Shown one piece after another: positions 46,801 to 58,971 of a stretch of DNA of 64,000 nucleotides (positions are counted from its first letter, which is position 1; each line of letters begins with the position of its first letter). Below the pieces are notes generated by a model. The model was given only the letters and a program-made list of their open reading frames with translations. It made no database searches and was not told where the DNA came from. Both the position numbers and the translations under genes were made by a program. This stretch comes from Limnomonas spitsbergensis. Taxonomy: Eukaryota; Chlorophyta; Chlorophyceae; Chlamydomonadales. The stretch is taken from assembly GCA_037349105.1 (NCBI GenBank), contig JAYJMM010000105.1, forward strand, positions 3,596,001 to 3,660,000, in the 5' to 3' direction.

Positions 46801-49800
46801 GGGTCCTGGGATGAGATTGCACGTCTTGACTCGACTCTCTCATGCTCGCCAAGGCAACATAGGGAGAGAAAGGGTGAAGGGTTTCGTGGAGGCTGCAGCA
46901 GCCGTAATTAGAGCTAGGTAGTTCAGGTCTGGGGGCTTCGGCCAAGGCCCTTCCCAGAAGCGTGGTGTGCAGATCGTCCCAGTTCAAATTTCCAGACAGA
47001 CAAATTAAATGTAAAAATACAAGAAGGGCTGCGATACCCTGACGGTGGGTCCCCATAGGGATAGCAAAAGGTGATGGGCACAAACAGGCGCCTGAGCAGG
47101 AGCAGCAAACAGGCGCCTGGGCAGGAGCAGCAAACAGGCGCCTGGGCAGGAGCAGCAAACAGGCGCCTGGGCAGGAGCAGCAAACAACATGGAGCATACA
47201 CGGCCCCATCGTCATGCATCAGCAGTTCGGTTGCACCCCTATGATGCGCACCAAGAGCGCAGACTACCATTTCAATTGGGATTTGCATTATGAAGTGCCT
47301 GACAGGGTACAGTGCTGCCTTCAAAGCCTGACAACGCATCACGCCCCACACCCCACCCAGCCTTTTTCTGACAAAGCTACATGTCAGCTACACTCCGGCC
47401 TGTGGCCGTAGACCCAGCTTCTGACCCAGCAAGCTGCCGGCCGGCACAGGCTTGGTCCCAATTCGACCCTGGGCTGCCGCGGGGCGGCCCAGCAAAGGTG
47501 GCCTCGTAGACGGGGAAAAAACACAGGCCCTACCTGCACAGCACTGCCTGCACAGCCCTACCTGCACAGCACTGCCTGCACAGGCCCTACCTGCACAGCT
47601 CTGCCTGCACAGGCCCTACCTGCACAGCTCTGCCTGCACAGGCCCTACCTGCACAGCTCTGCCTGCACAGCCCTACCTGCACAGCACTGCCTGCACAGGC
47701 CCTACCTGCACAGCTCTGCCTGCACAGGCCCTACCTGCACAGCTCTGCCTGCACAGGCCCTACCTGCACAGCTCTGCCTGCACAGGCCCTACCTGCACAG
47801 CTCTGCCTCCAAAGCCTGAAGGCGCATCCCGCCCTACCCCGGCCCCACCTGCACAGCCTTATGCTCCTTGTTGCACTGCGCCGATATGTAGTGGTGGTAC
47901 GGGACGCCGCCCACCAGCAGGTCCGTCGCAGTCTTCTGGCGCCGCTGCCTCCGCCGCCCAGCCTTGGGTGTCCCTGCCTCCACCGCTGCTGCAGGAGCGG
48001 GGCTGCTGCCGCCGTCACCCCCCTCCGGGTCGCGACCGCGCACCGCAACTTTCTCCAGGTACAGGCCCTCGATGCCGTCAGAGTTGTCCATGCCTGAGAT
48101 GAGGAGCGAGGCAGGGGAGGTGTGTACGAGAGAGCTTCCCTCATGAATTTTGAAGGGTTCAAAAGTGTGAAGAGTTCAAAAAATGGACCCCTTAACATAA
48201 CCTCACCAGGCAATGCTGCCTGAACAACCGTTTGTGTGCGGCCGAGCATGCGGCTTGTGGCCTGGCAAGCTGGGCCACTCCACCACAAGCAAAAGCGCGA
48301 TCGCCATATAATAACACACTCAGCTGGTAACCGGCTGTTCTGAGAGCAGAACCCATCTCCTGACAATTGCTTTCACCTTCGAAACCCACTACGGTTCTGT
48401 CTTGGCTGCTTTATAGTACATGCACCTGTAGGCTCGTACACCCGTATTCAAATCCCAGAAAGCACTGCAGTCTTTACCAGGCATCAGTGCCACATCCCGT
48501 TTATCTTATTTCCTGTAATTGCAATTTCCCACACCCCATACCCTCCGCGCCCCGCACCGTGCGCCTCAATGTGTGGTCGCACAATCCACCCGCCCGACGG
48601 CTCCGGCACACGGTAGCGGTACGTCCCGGGAGGATGCACGGACGGAGCCCGCCGAGTCGCAAGCCGAGGCGGCTCCGGAGTCACCTGATGTGTTCAGGGT
48701 TCAGGATTTGAGGTGAGGACAAGCGGGACCGCCTAGTCACCAGCTGCAGCGGTCTAGAGTCACGTAGTGCAACTACATCTGAGTTACAGTGGCCAATCAC
48801 TTTTAACCATCTGTAAATGTGCTGCAATTGTGGGCTTCAACATGTGTATGGGAGAGGGGACGGGAGAGGGGGTGCAGGTGAATTGGCGTTGGAGGTCGTG
48901 TCCGGTAGATAAATGCATCCGCACAATGCCATGGTGGTCCTTGTGTCAGGGCAGAGGATTCAAAAGAGCCATAGGTGCATTTGCATAGTGTCGCACCTGT
49001 ACCACACTCCCCCTTCCATTTATGAATACGGGCAGAGCATTTATCTGCAAACAGCGGGAGGAATCCTAGTCTACATCCTTCTAATGTAGGGTTAAGGGTT
49101 TGGTAGATGTGTTCCTAAACCCTGAACCCTCTGTATGCAACAAGAGGACTCCCAGTCAACATCCTTCATACACTTATAGTCCTATGCGGCAGTTGTCGCC
49201 ATATGTCACACAGGATCCAGTGCTGATCAGCATCCTCTTCATGCAGGTGCCTGTCAGTTGAGTCAGTTGGGAGTCGAGCAGTGCACGCACACCACCCACC
49301 ATCTCACCCTGAACAGCATGTCGCCACATGCACGCCCTGCCCAGCCACCTACGTTATCATACCCAGCCACACATGCTCAGCCACCACGCGCGCCCACACA
49401 CCTACCCACTCACATCGGCCCACTCCCAGGCCCAGCACCGCAACCACCCACTCATCCAAGCTCACCCGCCCACCCACACGCGCCCAGTCGCCCACTCCTT
49501 CACCCGTGTTCATCCACCCACCCTCGCCTGCCTACCCACGGATGAGGATCCAACCACACACATACGCATGCAATCGCCCTCGGTCACCTGCCCACGCTCG
49601 CCCTCTCAGCCACGTGAGCTAACCCACTCACCCATCCACGCGCTCCTACTGTCCCCATCGCAATCCCATTCCCGGTCATCCACCTGCGCGTTCATGTTCA
49701 CCAGCCCTCTCGATAATCCACGCATACTGGCCCACCCACTCACACACAGCCATTCATCCTCAGCCAGCCAGCCCCCCCCCCCCCCCCCACCGGCCGCACG

Positions 49801-52800
49801 CCCATGCTCACCTTGCCTCCCATGCTCACCTTGCCTCCCATGCTCACCTTGCCTCCCATGCTCACCTTGCCTCCCATGCTCACCATGCCCATGCTCACCT
49901 TGCCTCCCGCGAGCGTCGCGTTCTTGAACGAGCGCTGCATGCGCTCTTTGTTCCTATTCGACATCCGCAGCTGCAGCAGCTGGCCCTTGAGCGCGCGCAC
50001 CAGGTCCCGTGCCTGCCGCGGCTCGCGCGACAGGCGCGCCTGCTGCTCCAGCGTCCGCACGTCCATCACGAGCCCGTGATCCGGGTAGGTTAGCGGCTGG
50101 CTGAACTGCGACAGCGCGGAGACGAGGTACGGGAGGGGCAGCTGGCGCGGCGGCGCGGCCTGACCCCCCAGCATCTGCTGCACGGCGGCGGCGTTGGCCG
50201 CGGCGGATCCGGCTGAGGAACTCCCATCCTGCATCTGAGCATGTGGGGAGGTGATTTGAAAGAAGCCTCATTCTGGAAGACCACCTTCCTGTCCCCCTTA
50301 TAATCATTTATATAAGTTCTCGAGTGGATTGGATTCACAAACATTTGACGAGCTGGTTCACCAGTACATGTCATGTTTGACATTCTGTTTACAGCCCGGA
50401 AAGTGTTTTGAAGGCTGGATGAGCTGATTTTGAAGGCTGGATGAGCTGATTTTGAAGGCTGGATGAGCTGATTTTGAAGGCTGGATGGGCTGATTTTGAA
50501 GGCTGGATGAGCTGATTTTGAAGGCTGGATGAGCTGATTTTGAAGGCTGGATGGACACCTTGTGGCAGTGGGTTGGGTGTGCTAGATGTGCAGGGTGTCT
50601 GAGCATGCGTGTGTGCCCACCCCCTCAGGTTAGGTTTTAAAGTTTAGGGAGCCAATGGGGGAAAGTGGGCAGAGGGTGCAGCGGGCAGCACGAGTGGGGG
50701 CAGCCTGGGAAGGGCGGTGCGACCTTGTGTGCAAGAAAGCACCCGCTTGTTCGAGACAGCCCAATGGTGGGAGGATTGCAACAATTGTAGGAGGACGGCA
50801 TCAGTTGCTTGAGTGCAAGCCAAAATGGTGTAGTGGTATAGAGGAAGTGCCTGCTCATCACCTGCTGGAGAACAAAAATAAAATGGGGCAAATCTAAATT
50901 CCATACTTTCAATTGGTCTTATTTCAATGGGGTTTCTTTCTATTTCAATGGGGCTTATTTGAAGCTCGTTTTTTGTCTTCCTTGTTTACACATCTCACCT
51001 GCAGCATGTTCTCCGTGTCAGCCAGCAGCTTGGCCGAAACCACCATGAGATAGAGGTGCGCCTTCCATGCCATGCCGTTGCAGATGACAGCCTGGCCGGC
51101 AGAATTCAGCCTACAGGTGACAAATTGCAAAACGCGCAGCTCGCCAACAATCAAATGATAAAAACGACAAAACAAAACAGTCTTTCCATAAAATAAGACA
51201 TACCAGCACCGTAGAAGTACATTTAATGATGCCGTGCATTTCACATCGGTTTTGTAAGCAAAGGGGTGGTGTTTTGATATGGCACCAATGGTGTGCAATT
51301 GCGCTGTAATTCAAAAACCGTGGTAGCAATTACTGGTAAAAGTAGCCAAATTGGCCTTGAATTTACGGTGTGACTGAAAAAACGCAGCTACGTAATTCGG
51401 CTTCCGTCAGAACCGGTATGAGCTCAGCACTGAATGGCACCCACCTGCAGTTCGGGTGGCTCTCCACGAAAGCCGTGGGGTTCATGAGGCGGCTGTCCCC
51501 GCTGGCGCTGCGGATGACCTGCTGCAGCAAGTGGCTCCGCTGGTTGGCGTACGTGTCAAACGGCATCTGTCCCTTGGGACCGCAGGGTGGGGCGGAGCCT
51601 GGGTAGAGCAGGAGGGTGGAAGGGGGGAGGAGGCAAGGCGGGAAATAGATTAGTAGGGGAGGGCAAGGCATCTGGCCCCTTGGGACCGCAGGGTGGGGCG
51701 GAGCCTGTGTAGGGCATGAGGGTGGGGGGGGGGAGGCAAGGCAGGAAAGGGATGGGTAGGGGAGGGGTGCAGGGCATTTGGCCCCTTGGGCTGAAGAGCG
51801 GGGCAGAACCTGCCGCTTGTCAGAGAGGGCAGGGCAGGAGGAGGGGAGGGTGCCAAGATATAGAGCCGGTAGGACAGGTGGGGAAATTAAGTGCCAGAAG
51901 CGCAGAGGTGCAGAGAGGGTTAGAGAGAGTGACACGCAAGGGAGGGAAGGGGGGGGGGGAAGGTGCAGTGATCTTCACATTCTTTCACGACTCAACTGCA
52001 AATCAAGGTGGAGAACAGCTGTTGATAACCAGCCGATGAGAGCAGTCTGATGGTCTCTACCTCCATGAGCATTCAGCACACGCACACACACACCGTACTA
52101 AAATGCTTCCAGCACCCACCCACCCACCCAACCCACCCTCTCCAAATGCTTCCAGCACCCACCCACCCACCCAACCCACCCTCTCCATATGCTTCCAGCA
52201 CCCACCCACCCACCCAACCCACCCTCTCCTAATACTTCCAGCACCCACCCACCCACCCAACCCACCCTCTCCTAATGCTTCCAGCACCCACCCACCCACC
52301 CAACCCACCCTCTCCAAATACTTCCAGCACCCACCCACCCACCCAACCCACCCTCTCCAAATGCTTCCAGCACCCACCCACCCACCCAACCCACCCTCTC
52401 CTAATACTTCCAGCACCCACCCACCCACCCAACCCACCCTCTCCTAATGCTTCCAGCACCCACCCACCCACCTGCATGGGACAATGCCACGATGGTATTG
52501 AGCCAGAAGCCCGGCCCCAAGCTCTCCGACAATATGCGCAAGGCCGGCAGCTCCCCGCCTGCCCGCGCTGACGAGTCTAGCCGATCAACGTACACCACCA
52601 AGTCCGGCTTATGGTGGTGATAGGCCCTGAAGCATCAGGGGGGACAGTGTTCAGGGACAGGGTTGAAGGGCAGGGCAGGTTTCAAGGGAGGACAGGTTTC
52701 AAGGGAAGGTAGGGTTCAAGGCAGGATAGGGTTCAAGGGAGGACAGGGTTCAGGGACAGGATTCAAGGGCAGAACGAGGTTTTGGGACAGGGTTCAGGGA

Positions 52801-55800
52801 CAGGGTTCAAGGGCAGGACAGGCTTCAGGGAAGGGTTGAGGGGCAGAGACAGGGTTCAAGGAGGGGTTCGAAGAAAAGTACAGGGTTCACGTCAGGGGTC
52901 AAGGGCAGGTAAAGGGTTCGAGGGCAGGACAGGGTTCAGGGACAGGGTTCAGGGACAGGATTCAAGGGCAGGACAGGGTTGAGGGTGGGACAAGGTTCAG
53001 GGACAGGTTCCAAGGGCCAGGTGCAAAGGCAAGGACAGGTTTTAAGGGGGGGGGCAGGGTGCAGAAATAGGGTTTAACCAGAAAAAATGTCCAGGGTCCA
53101 AGCTGATGTACGCAACAACAGCATACTACCGGTGCTAGAATGGGGGGTTGAGGAATCTGGATGAGCCTCGGCCACACATCTGTCCCACTCCCTTGCCTTA
53201 TGTCCCTCCATACCTGCCTAGCAGTGCAGGGCACACACGTCGTCCCTACCCTTTTACTTCTCGTGGCGTCTTTTGGCCACCTCTCGCACTCACCCCACAC
53301 ACACTGCAGCCGCAGGTCAGCCTTCCACCCAGCCGCTGCGGCACCCGCATTAACCAAATAGCAACAGCCGCCCCCTTCAACCGGGCAGCTGCAGCCGCAG
53401 GACACCCTCCCACCCAGACGCCGCAGCACCTGCATCAACCTAGCAGCCACAGCCGCTCCTTTCAACCATTTTTCAGCCGCACCTCCGAATCTGCTGCAGC
53501 ACCTTCCCGTTGTAGGCCGTGGCCTCAGCAGACGCCACCAGGCCTGGCGTGTCAACACAGACGATCCGTATGCCATGAACGGTGCCCTCGACGGTGCAGG
53601 CGCGCTTGGTGGCACCCTCAAACGGGTCGACCAGCGGGCACTGATCTCCTTCGGCCGCAGCGGCGGCGGCTCTGGGCCGTGTGGGCGATGCCGGCAGCGA
53701 GCCTGGGCCGCCGATGCCGCCGCTGTGCAGCAGGCTGTTGATCAGCTGGGTCTTCCCCGAGCCTGGGGGCGGGGGAGGGAGCGCGTCGAGGCGTGCCTGG
53801 GCGCTGAAATGTGACTCGGATTTAAGAAAAAAAGAAAATGCCAGAACGACTCGCTGGAATATGACTTGATTATTGGAAGATGACTTGATTAGGGATATGT
53901 CTCAAATGCCTTACGACCATACTTGTGCCCTAACTGTTTAACACAGGGGCAGGGGAGGTACCACACCCGGGCCTGTGTTCACTTAGGTTCACAGCAGACT
54001 CATTAAGCAGGCTACAAAGTAGCCACCACTCTGCGGATGAAACTTGACTGGCCTGCCACCGGCGGCCCAAACAGCACCAAGCCACCCAAGCTATATATGT
54101 TGTGCTGCTGAAGCGGAAAAATATACCCGAATTAACAGATGCCAAGGAAAGATGCATCACAGCATGCATCCAAAGCCATTTGGACCAGGCCGTGTAAAAG
54201 CTGACAGAGTTGGAGTGCAAACATGTCGGCAAGGTCATGCGTACGCAGGGCGGGAATGAGGATGCACTGTTCGCGAGCAGGACAGGCCAAGCAGCTGGCA
54301 TGGGCAGAGCCACGCAACGGGACAATATCCTAAGTTCATTACATCAAGCAGCGCCAGTTTAAAATAGGCGTCAAGAATCACAAGGGGGGACACATATAAA
54401 ACTAAAATTGTCCGGCAATATACCGAATGGTTTACCGTACTTCAGGCAATGTTAAAATACATCATACAGCCGCCTCGGTTCGCGTCTCGTGCAAAGAGGA
54501 TGCACAATCAAATGGGTCACTTTCGCATGTTCCTGCTCCTTTGCTTATCATGCGAGGGATCAGAAACCAACGTTCAGCATGAGAGCAGGACAGGCCTGCC
54601 CATCAGTTCTCAACAACGTTAAGTGTTATCATCGCGCCCCAGTGTGACCGAATACACAGGAAAGTTTGAGACGTCCCTGGTATTGGTGGTGTGTGTTGTG
54701 TGTGGGAGTGGGAAGGCGCAAAATAAGCAAGGCTGAGTAGGTTCACTTTTACAAGTGCTTGCCTTCCTGTTTTTCATATGAGGGTCAGAAACCAACGTTC
54801 AGCACGTAGGCAGGATTTACCTACCCATCAGTTCTCAACAACGTATAATGAGTTATCATCATGCCCCACAGTGTGACCGAATGCAAGAAAAAGTGGAACA
54901 TCACCAGTAGTGGCGGTGTAAGTGTGTGATGGGGGTGAGGCACGAAAAATGTTGAAGGAGAAATGGGGTATGGTTTTTGCAAGTGCATGCCTTTCTGCAC
55001 TTCATTTATGAGGGTCAGAAACCAACGTTCAGCACGAGGGTAGGATTTACCTACCCATCAGTTCTCAACAACGTATGATAAGTTGTCATCATGCCCCACA
55101 GTGTGACCGAATGCAAGAAAAAGTGGAACACCGCCAGTAGCGGTGGTGTAAGTGTGATGGCATTAAAAATGTTTGAGGACAAATGGGGTTTGATTTTTGA
55201 TTTTTGCAAGTGCATGCCTCTCTCTACCGGTACTTCATTCATGAGGGTCAGAAACCAACGTTCAGCACGTAGGCAGGATTTACCTACCCATCAGTTCTCA
55301 ACAACGTATAAAGAGTTATCATCATGCCCCAGTGTAAAAGAACATACAGGAGGGTATGGACACCGGTGGTAGTGTGTGTGTGTGTGTAGGGGGGAGGGAT
55401 TCGAACAGATGCGCAAGGATGAGTGGGATTGCTTCTCATGGGCTTGCCATTCTGTATTCACAGCGAGGGGGTCAGAAACCAACGTTCAGCACGTGGACAG
55501 GATTTACCTACCCATCAGTTCTCAACAACGTATAATGAGTTATCATCATGCCCCAGTGGGTGAGCAAATGCACATGAAAACACTGGAAGGCATGCCAGCC
55601 CCTTGGCGTGTACCGGCGGTATTTTTGATGCCATAAACCATACGCGTGCGCATGCAAGTCAGATGCCATGTGTGCAACCACACTGCCTCCGCACATACAG
55701 GCCACAGCTGCACACATGTATCAACAGGCATGGGGGGCCGCAATCTGCTGCCACAAACAGCTGCCATCGTCCCCACCACGCGCCCTGTCCATACCAGCAA

Positions 55801-58800
55801 CCCACGTCACTCTCTCCACCATGCCCCCCTCTGCCCTCTCCCGCCCGCCGCCCCACTGGCACGCCACATGCCCCCTCCAGCCTGCTGCCCACCTCCAACA
55901 CGTCCCGCGCCCCTCTCACCCGTCAGCCCAATCAGCATCATCTTCACAGTGAAGCCCAGCGGAGCTCCCCCCTGCTCCTGCTCCAGCTTGGTGGCCTCCC
56001 GGGCCGCAGCCAGCGCTGGGTCAGGCCGCTTGCCCCGCCTCCATGCCGCCTTGAGCTTCTCCGCCAGGTTCAGCCTGCAAGCACACGGGGAGAGACAGAC
56101 CAGAAAGGCTTTCAGAGATAGGCTGGAGTTTTAGAGGGAGAGACCGGAGGCTTTGACAGAAAGACCGGAGGTTTTAAGAGAACTACGGTGGGGTGGGGTG
56201 TGCACCAATGCCCCGTACCTGTGTAGGGATTCACGATCAGCCAGGGGACCCCAATGTGATTTGCCTCATGGCTTTGGAGCTGTCCTCATTGGGGGCTAGA
56301 GCCAATGTTCATTTTTTCTATCATGAGGCTGCTTTAGTCAGGCCGCCCCACGGTCGCTAAAGGCCTGATGGGACAAACCGGGATCAGCCAACACCGGGCC
56401 GAACAAAAGCAGCAAGGCTGACCACACTAGGGGCCTCCTGCCAATCTGAAGTGTGGCAAAGTTACAAGGAAAAGCGACCTTCGGCCGCCAGGGGGGCTCT
56501 ACCGAAAAGCGCAGGCTAGGGAGCTCCATATCACATTGGCTGGGTCAGCAAATTCGACAATTCAGCTGCTCCATGCGCGATAAAACCCCGCTATTTTGAA
56601 GTGACACCCCATGCAGCGTGAATTAAGGAGGCCACTTGTCCGGCATAGCACAGGGCATGCCAACATGATCTCATAAAGGAAACACGCTGTTTCTAGCAGC
56701 AGCCGGACGCCGGCCCCTCGCCCCATACACCTACAGCCACATGCACCTATACCCCATGCCCCACGCACCTACAGCCTCCGGCACCTCGCCCCATGCACCT
56801 ACAGCCCTCGCCCCATGCACCTACAGCCCCTCGCCCCATGCACCTACAGCCCCATACCCCATGCACCTGTACAGCACTTGTTTCACCAGGCCGTTCTCGT
56901 GGTCATAGCCGAGCCTCTGCGCGGCGCGTATCAGCGACACGCGGATAGCGTGGATGTCCCGTCTGAGCGCCTGGATGCCGGGCGGCTCCTCGGGGTCTAG
57001 GATGGGGCCGCCAGCCGGAGCTGCAGGTAGAAGCGGGGCAGGTCAGTTGTTGTTGCAAAGCTGACGCAATTACCCACAGCCTTTTGCAAAAGGGCCAGGC
57101 AGAGCGAAACGGGAAGAAACCAGAAAACGAGGAACGAAACAGGCACCGGAAACCAAACCAAAGCGCTAGCAACAGAAACAACAGACGACCCACGAACACC
57201 ACACACAGACTGCCAGAGACCTAAAACACAAAATGATGATCAGTCACATCAGGCCTTGTTGGACATGGCAGTGAGAGCAGCCCACGGTCAGAGCTGCTGA
57301 CATGCTGCTCAGTGAAAAGCAATAGGTCACATCAGGCAGGGCTAGGCGGGACAGGATAGAGGAGGGTGAGGGTTCCAGCAGTTAGGATGCCAGAGAAGAG
57401 TCAGGCATACTAGTTGCCGGAGACAAAGGTTGCGTAGGCTCCAGGATGGGACCACATGTCCGGGCTAAAGATAGGCGGGGGGAACGAGTCACAGACGGAA
57501 GGGCCTGATGAGAATGGGTGCCAAGGCAGCGGACAAGCGGGGCAGGGGAGATTAAGAGGGGCGAGGGTCAACTCAGGATGCCCCCCCCCCCAACCCTGTC
57601 AAAAGGCTGGCAGGGCAGCAGGCGGGCGAGGCAGAGGCGGATCAGGGATGCAACAAGGGTTGAATCAATCATGGCAGTAAATGGAGTGGGCAGCGAGCGG
57701 GTAAAACCTGCCAGATGGACAAATGCAAGGCTAGGGAGCAGCGTGGGTGGGCCGAGAGTGAGGCTGGTGGGGCGGGCGGGTGTAGGGCGGAGGAGGTCCG
57801 TAAGGCCATAGACAAGGAAGCTGCCTGTGCAGGAGTGTTGCCTGCAGGATAGGCAATCAGCTCACGCTGCAGTACACAAGGTGCCAGAGGGCGCTGCAGT
57901 ACAAGTGTTGCCAGAGAACACTGCAATACATATGTTGCCACAGTATACTGCAGTACACATGTTGACACAGGACAATGCAGTCGACGTGTCGCAAGATATG
58001 CACATGACAATGAAGTCCACGAGGTGCCAGAGAGCGCTGCAGTACACATGTTGACACAGATATGTAAGCAGCATATCTGGCGGCGGCGTGCACAGCCAAG
58101 ACAACCTGGCAAGGGCCGCGGAATAATCAGCCAGAAAACAAAATGCTCAGCCGCCTCGGACTAAGGGCTGGCTGAGGCGCATGCCTGCACTTGGTGAAAG
58201 GTGTGCCTGTCATACGATGGGTGATTAATCGACGGTTAGCTTTATCGTAGCCGATGGCCGAGGAGGCCTGGTGCAGCAGGCCCTGCTGCTTGGGCCGGGC
58301 ATGCTTTGGTCTCCATGTGCCCAATGGTGGCTGCCCGGCGGCCCCCCAAAGTGTTATGGCGCAAACAAAAATGAAGATTGGCTCTGTTGCTCTTCACCTG
58401 CTCTTGGGGGCAGCACTGGCATGAAGGACGACTTGGTGGCAGGCTTGGCAGGTGTCGGACGGCTGCTGGCAGCTCCTCCAGCAGGCGCAGCAGCAGCAGG
58501 AGCAGAAGGGCCTGCTGCGTTAGCAGCAGCATTTGCTGTCGTTTCAGCTGGGTGCGGCTGGCTTGGCACAGGCAGAGACGGGGATCTGCTCGCAGAGCTA
58601 GCGGGTCTGCTCCCTGCTGTGGGCCGGGCAGGCAGCTTGGGGCCGGCTCTCATAGGCTTGGGAGGCTCAGCAGGCGGAAGCGGGGGGGGCAAGAGAGGAG
58701 GCTCCGCATGGTTGTTGTTGCTCCCAGCAGGGGGTGGAAGAGGGGGCTGAGGCGTAGTAGCAGCAGCAGCTGAGGATGCTAATGGGGTTGGGGTTTTTGC

Positions 58801-58971
58801 ATGGGCGGTGAGGGAGGCTCGCTCCTCAGGCGCGGGTTGGGCTTTAGCTGCCGAGCTTGACTTGTTCGGGATCCGCCTGTCGGTGCTGCGGGCTGGCAGC
58901 TTGGGCATTGCTGAGGGGCGAGGCTGGCTGCTGCCCGAGCTCGACGTGGCTTCTCCATCCGGGCCCGTCAT
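43820..58971 (-). CDS. TOC159: TOC159-like chloroplast protein import receptor GTPase
   Basis: Preprotein receptor GTPase of the TOC translocon in the chloroplast outer envelope. Exons (minus): 58971-58398, 57020-56867, 56074-55920, 53762-53483, 52626-52472, 51598-51445, 51110-50999, 50234-49899, 48684-48535, 48093-47849, 46647-46464, 45374-45104, 44356-44197, 43912-43820; about 1007 aa. Residues 1-190: A-domain, short and Pro/Ala/Ser-rich rather than acidic. About 200-300: [21 protein letters not shown] pre-GTPase helix. G1 is GLTGSGKT (292-299), G3 is DTPG (365-368), then YVDRLD (400-405), [27 protein letters not shown] and PLPYLVSAL. The M-domain has [15 protein letters not shown] and the repeat-poor C-terminal beta region, ending in a hydrophobic 30-residue exon. 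About 25 extra Gly/Ala/Pro residues sit between G1 and the switch region. Thirteen junctions were examined and twelve keep frame; 48535/48093 is off (phase 0 into phase 1). Confidence 0.94.
44310..44720 (-). repeat. Five copies of a TOC159-like exon start
   Basis: Units of about 80-90 bp. Read on minus, each has CCTGCAGGATCGGCATCCC-like acceptor sequence and the first 35-45 bases of exon 44356-44197; the copies become more diverged away from the exon. Confidence 0.9.
47075..47190. repeat. 25-bp minisatellite
   Basis: Four to five copies of GGAGCAGCAAACAGGCGCCT in a TOC159-like intron. Confidence 0.95.
47535..47848 (-). repeat. Repeats of the donor of exon 48093-47849
   Basis: On minus, the exon ends GCTGTGCAG/GTGGGG and is followed by about ten further GCTGTGCAG/GTAGGG-like units, 27-bp period with variants. 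Each is a possible donor. Confidence 0.92.
49804..49899 (-). repeat. Six in-frame donor sites, 18-bp period
   Basis: On minus, GGAGGCAAG/GTGAGCATG repeats. The GTGAG donors start at 49898, 49883, 49865, 49847, 49829 and 49811. All spacings are multiples of 3, so any donor would keep frame and add GGKVSM-type hexapeptides. Confidence 0.95.
50400..50552. repeat. 22-bp minisatellite
   Basis: About seven copies of AAGGCTGGATGAGCTGATTT in a TOC159-like intron. Confidence 0.95.
51565..51830 (-). repeat. Three copies of a TOC159-like exon start
   Basis: On minus, acceptor plus GCTCCGCCCCACCCTGCGG and CCCAAGGG-CAGATGCC. The real exon starts at 51598; two decayed copies precede it, near 51715 and 51815. 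Confidence 0.9.
52100..52471 (-). repeat. 43-bp minisatellite starting at a donor
   Basis: Eight to nine copies. On minus the first begins at the donor of exon 52626-52472 (CATGCAG/GTGGGTGGG); the unit continues GTGCTGGAAGCATTAGGAGA. Period 43 cycles all frames and gives Thr/His/Pro false ORFs on plus. Confidence 0.93.
52640..53080. repeat. CAGGGTTCAAGGG-type degenerate repeat
   Basis: About 20 degenerate units of GGACAGGGTTCAAGGGCA in a TOC159-like intron. Confidence 0.85.
53290..53482 (-). repeat. Copies of the GTPase-exon end and donor
   Basis: On minus, after CAGATTCGGAG/GTGCGGCTG there are two more units with GCGGCTG, a (T/C)GGTTGAA or GGTTAATG block and TGCGGC. Confidence 0.75.
54545..55560. 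repeat. About 230-bp tandem repeat, five units
   Basis: Each unit contains CAGAAACCAACGTTCAGCA, CTACCCATCAGTTCTCAACA and TCATCATGCCCCA. Units start near 54555, 54785, 55013, 55245 and 55478, inside a TOC159-like intron. Confidence 0.92.
56705..56866 (-). repeat. Donor-derived repeats after exon 57020-56867
   Basis: On minus, the exon end TGTACAG/GTGCATGGGG is followed by six to seven units of GCTGTAG/GTGCATGGGG with variants. Confidence 0.9.
57850..58065. repeat. About 31-33 bp degenerate repeat
   Basis: Seven units of the type TGCAGTACACATGTTGCCA in the first intron of the TOC159-like gene. Confidence 0.88.
58262..58350 (+). repeat. Dispersed repeat family, well-preserved copy
   Basis: Contains CCTGCTGCTTGGGCC and AATGGTGGCTGCCCGGC, the two shared landmarks. 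Located in the first intron of the TOC159-like gene, antisense to it. Confidence 0.7.

Noticed and set aside
49258..49740. Plus-strand His/Pro/Thr-rich ORFs
   Set aside because: Low-complexity CACCCA repeats within a TOC159-like intron; no coding support.
52057..52477. CRISPR-like regular array
   Set aside because: Units are contiguous without unique spacers, and it lies in a nuclear gene intron.
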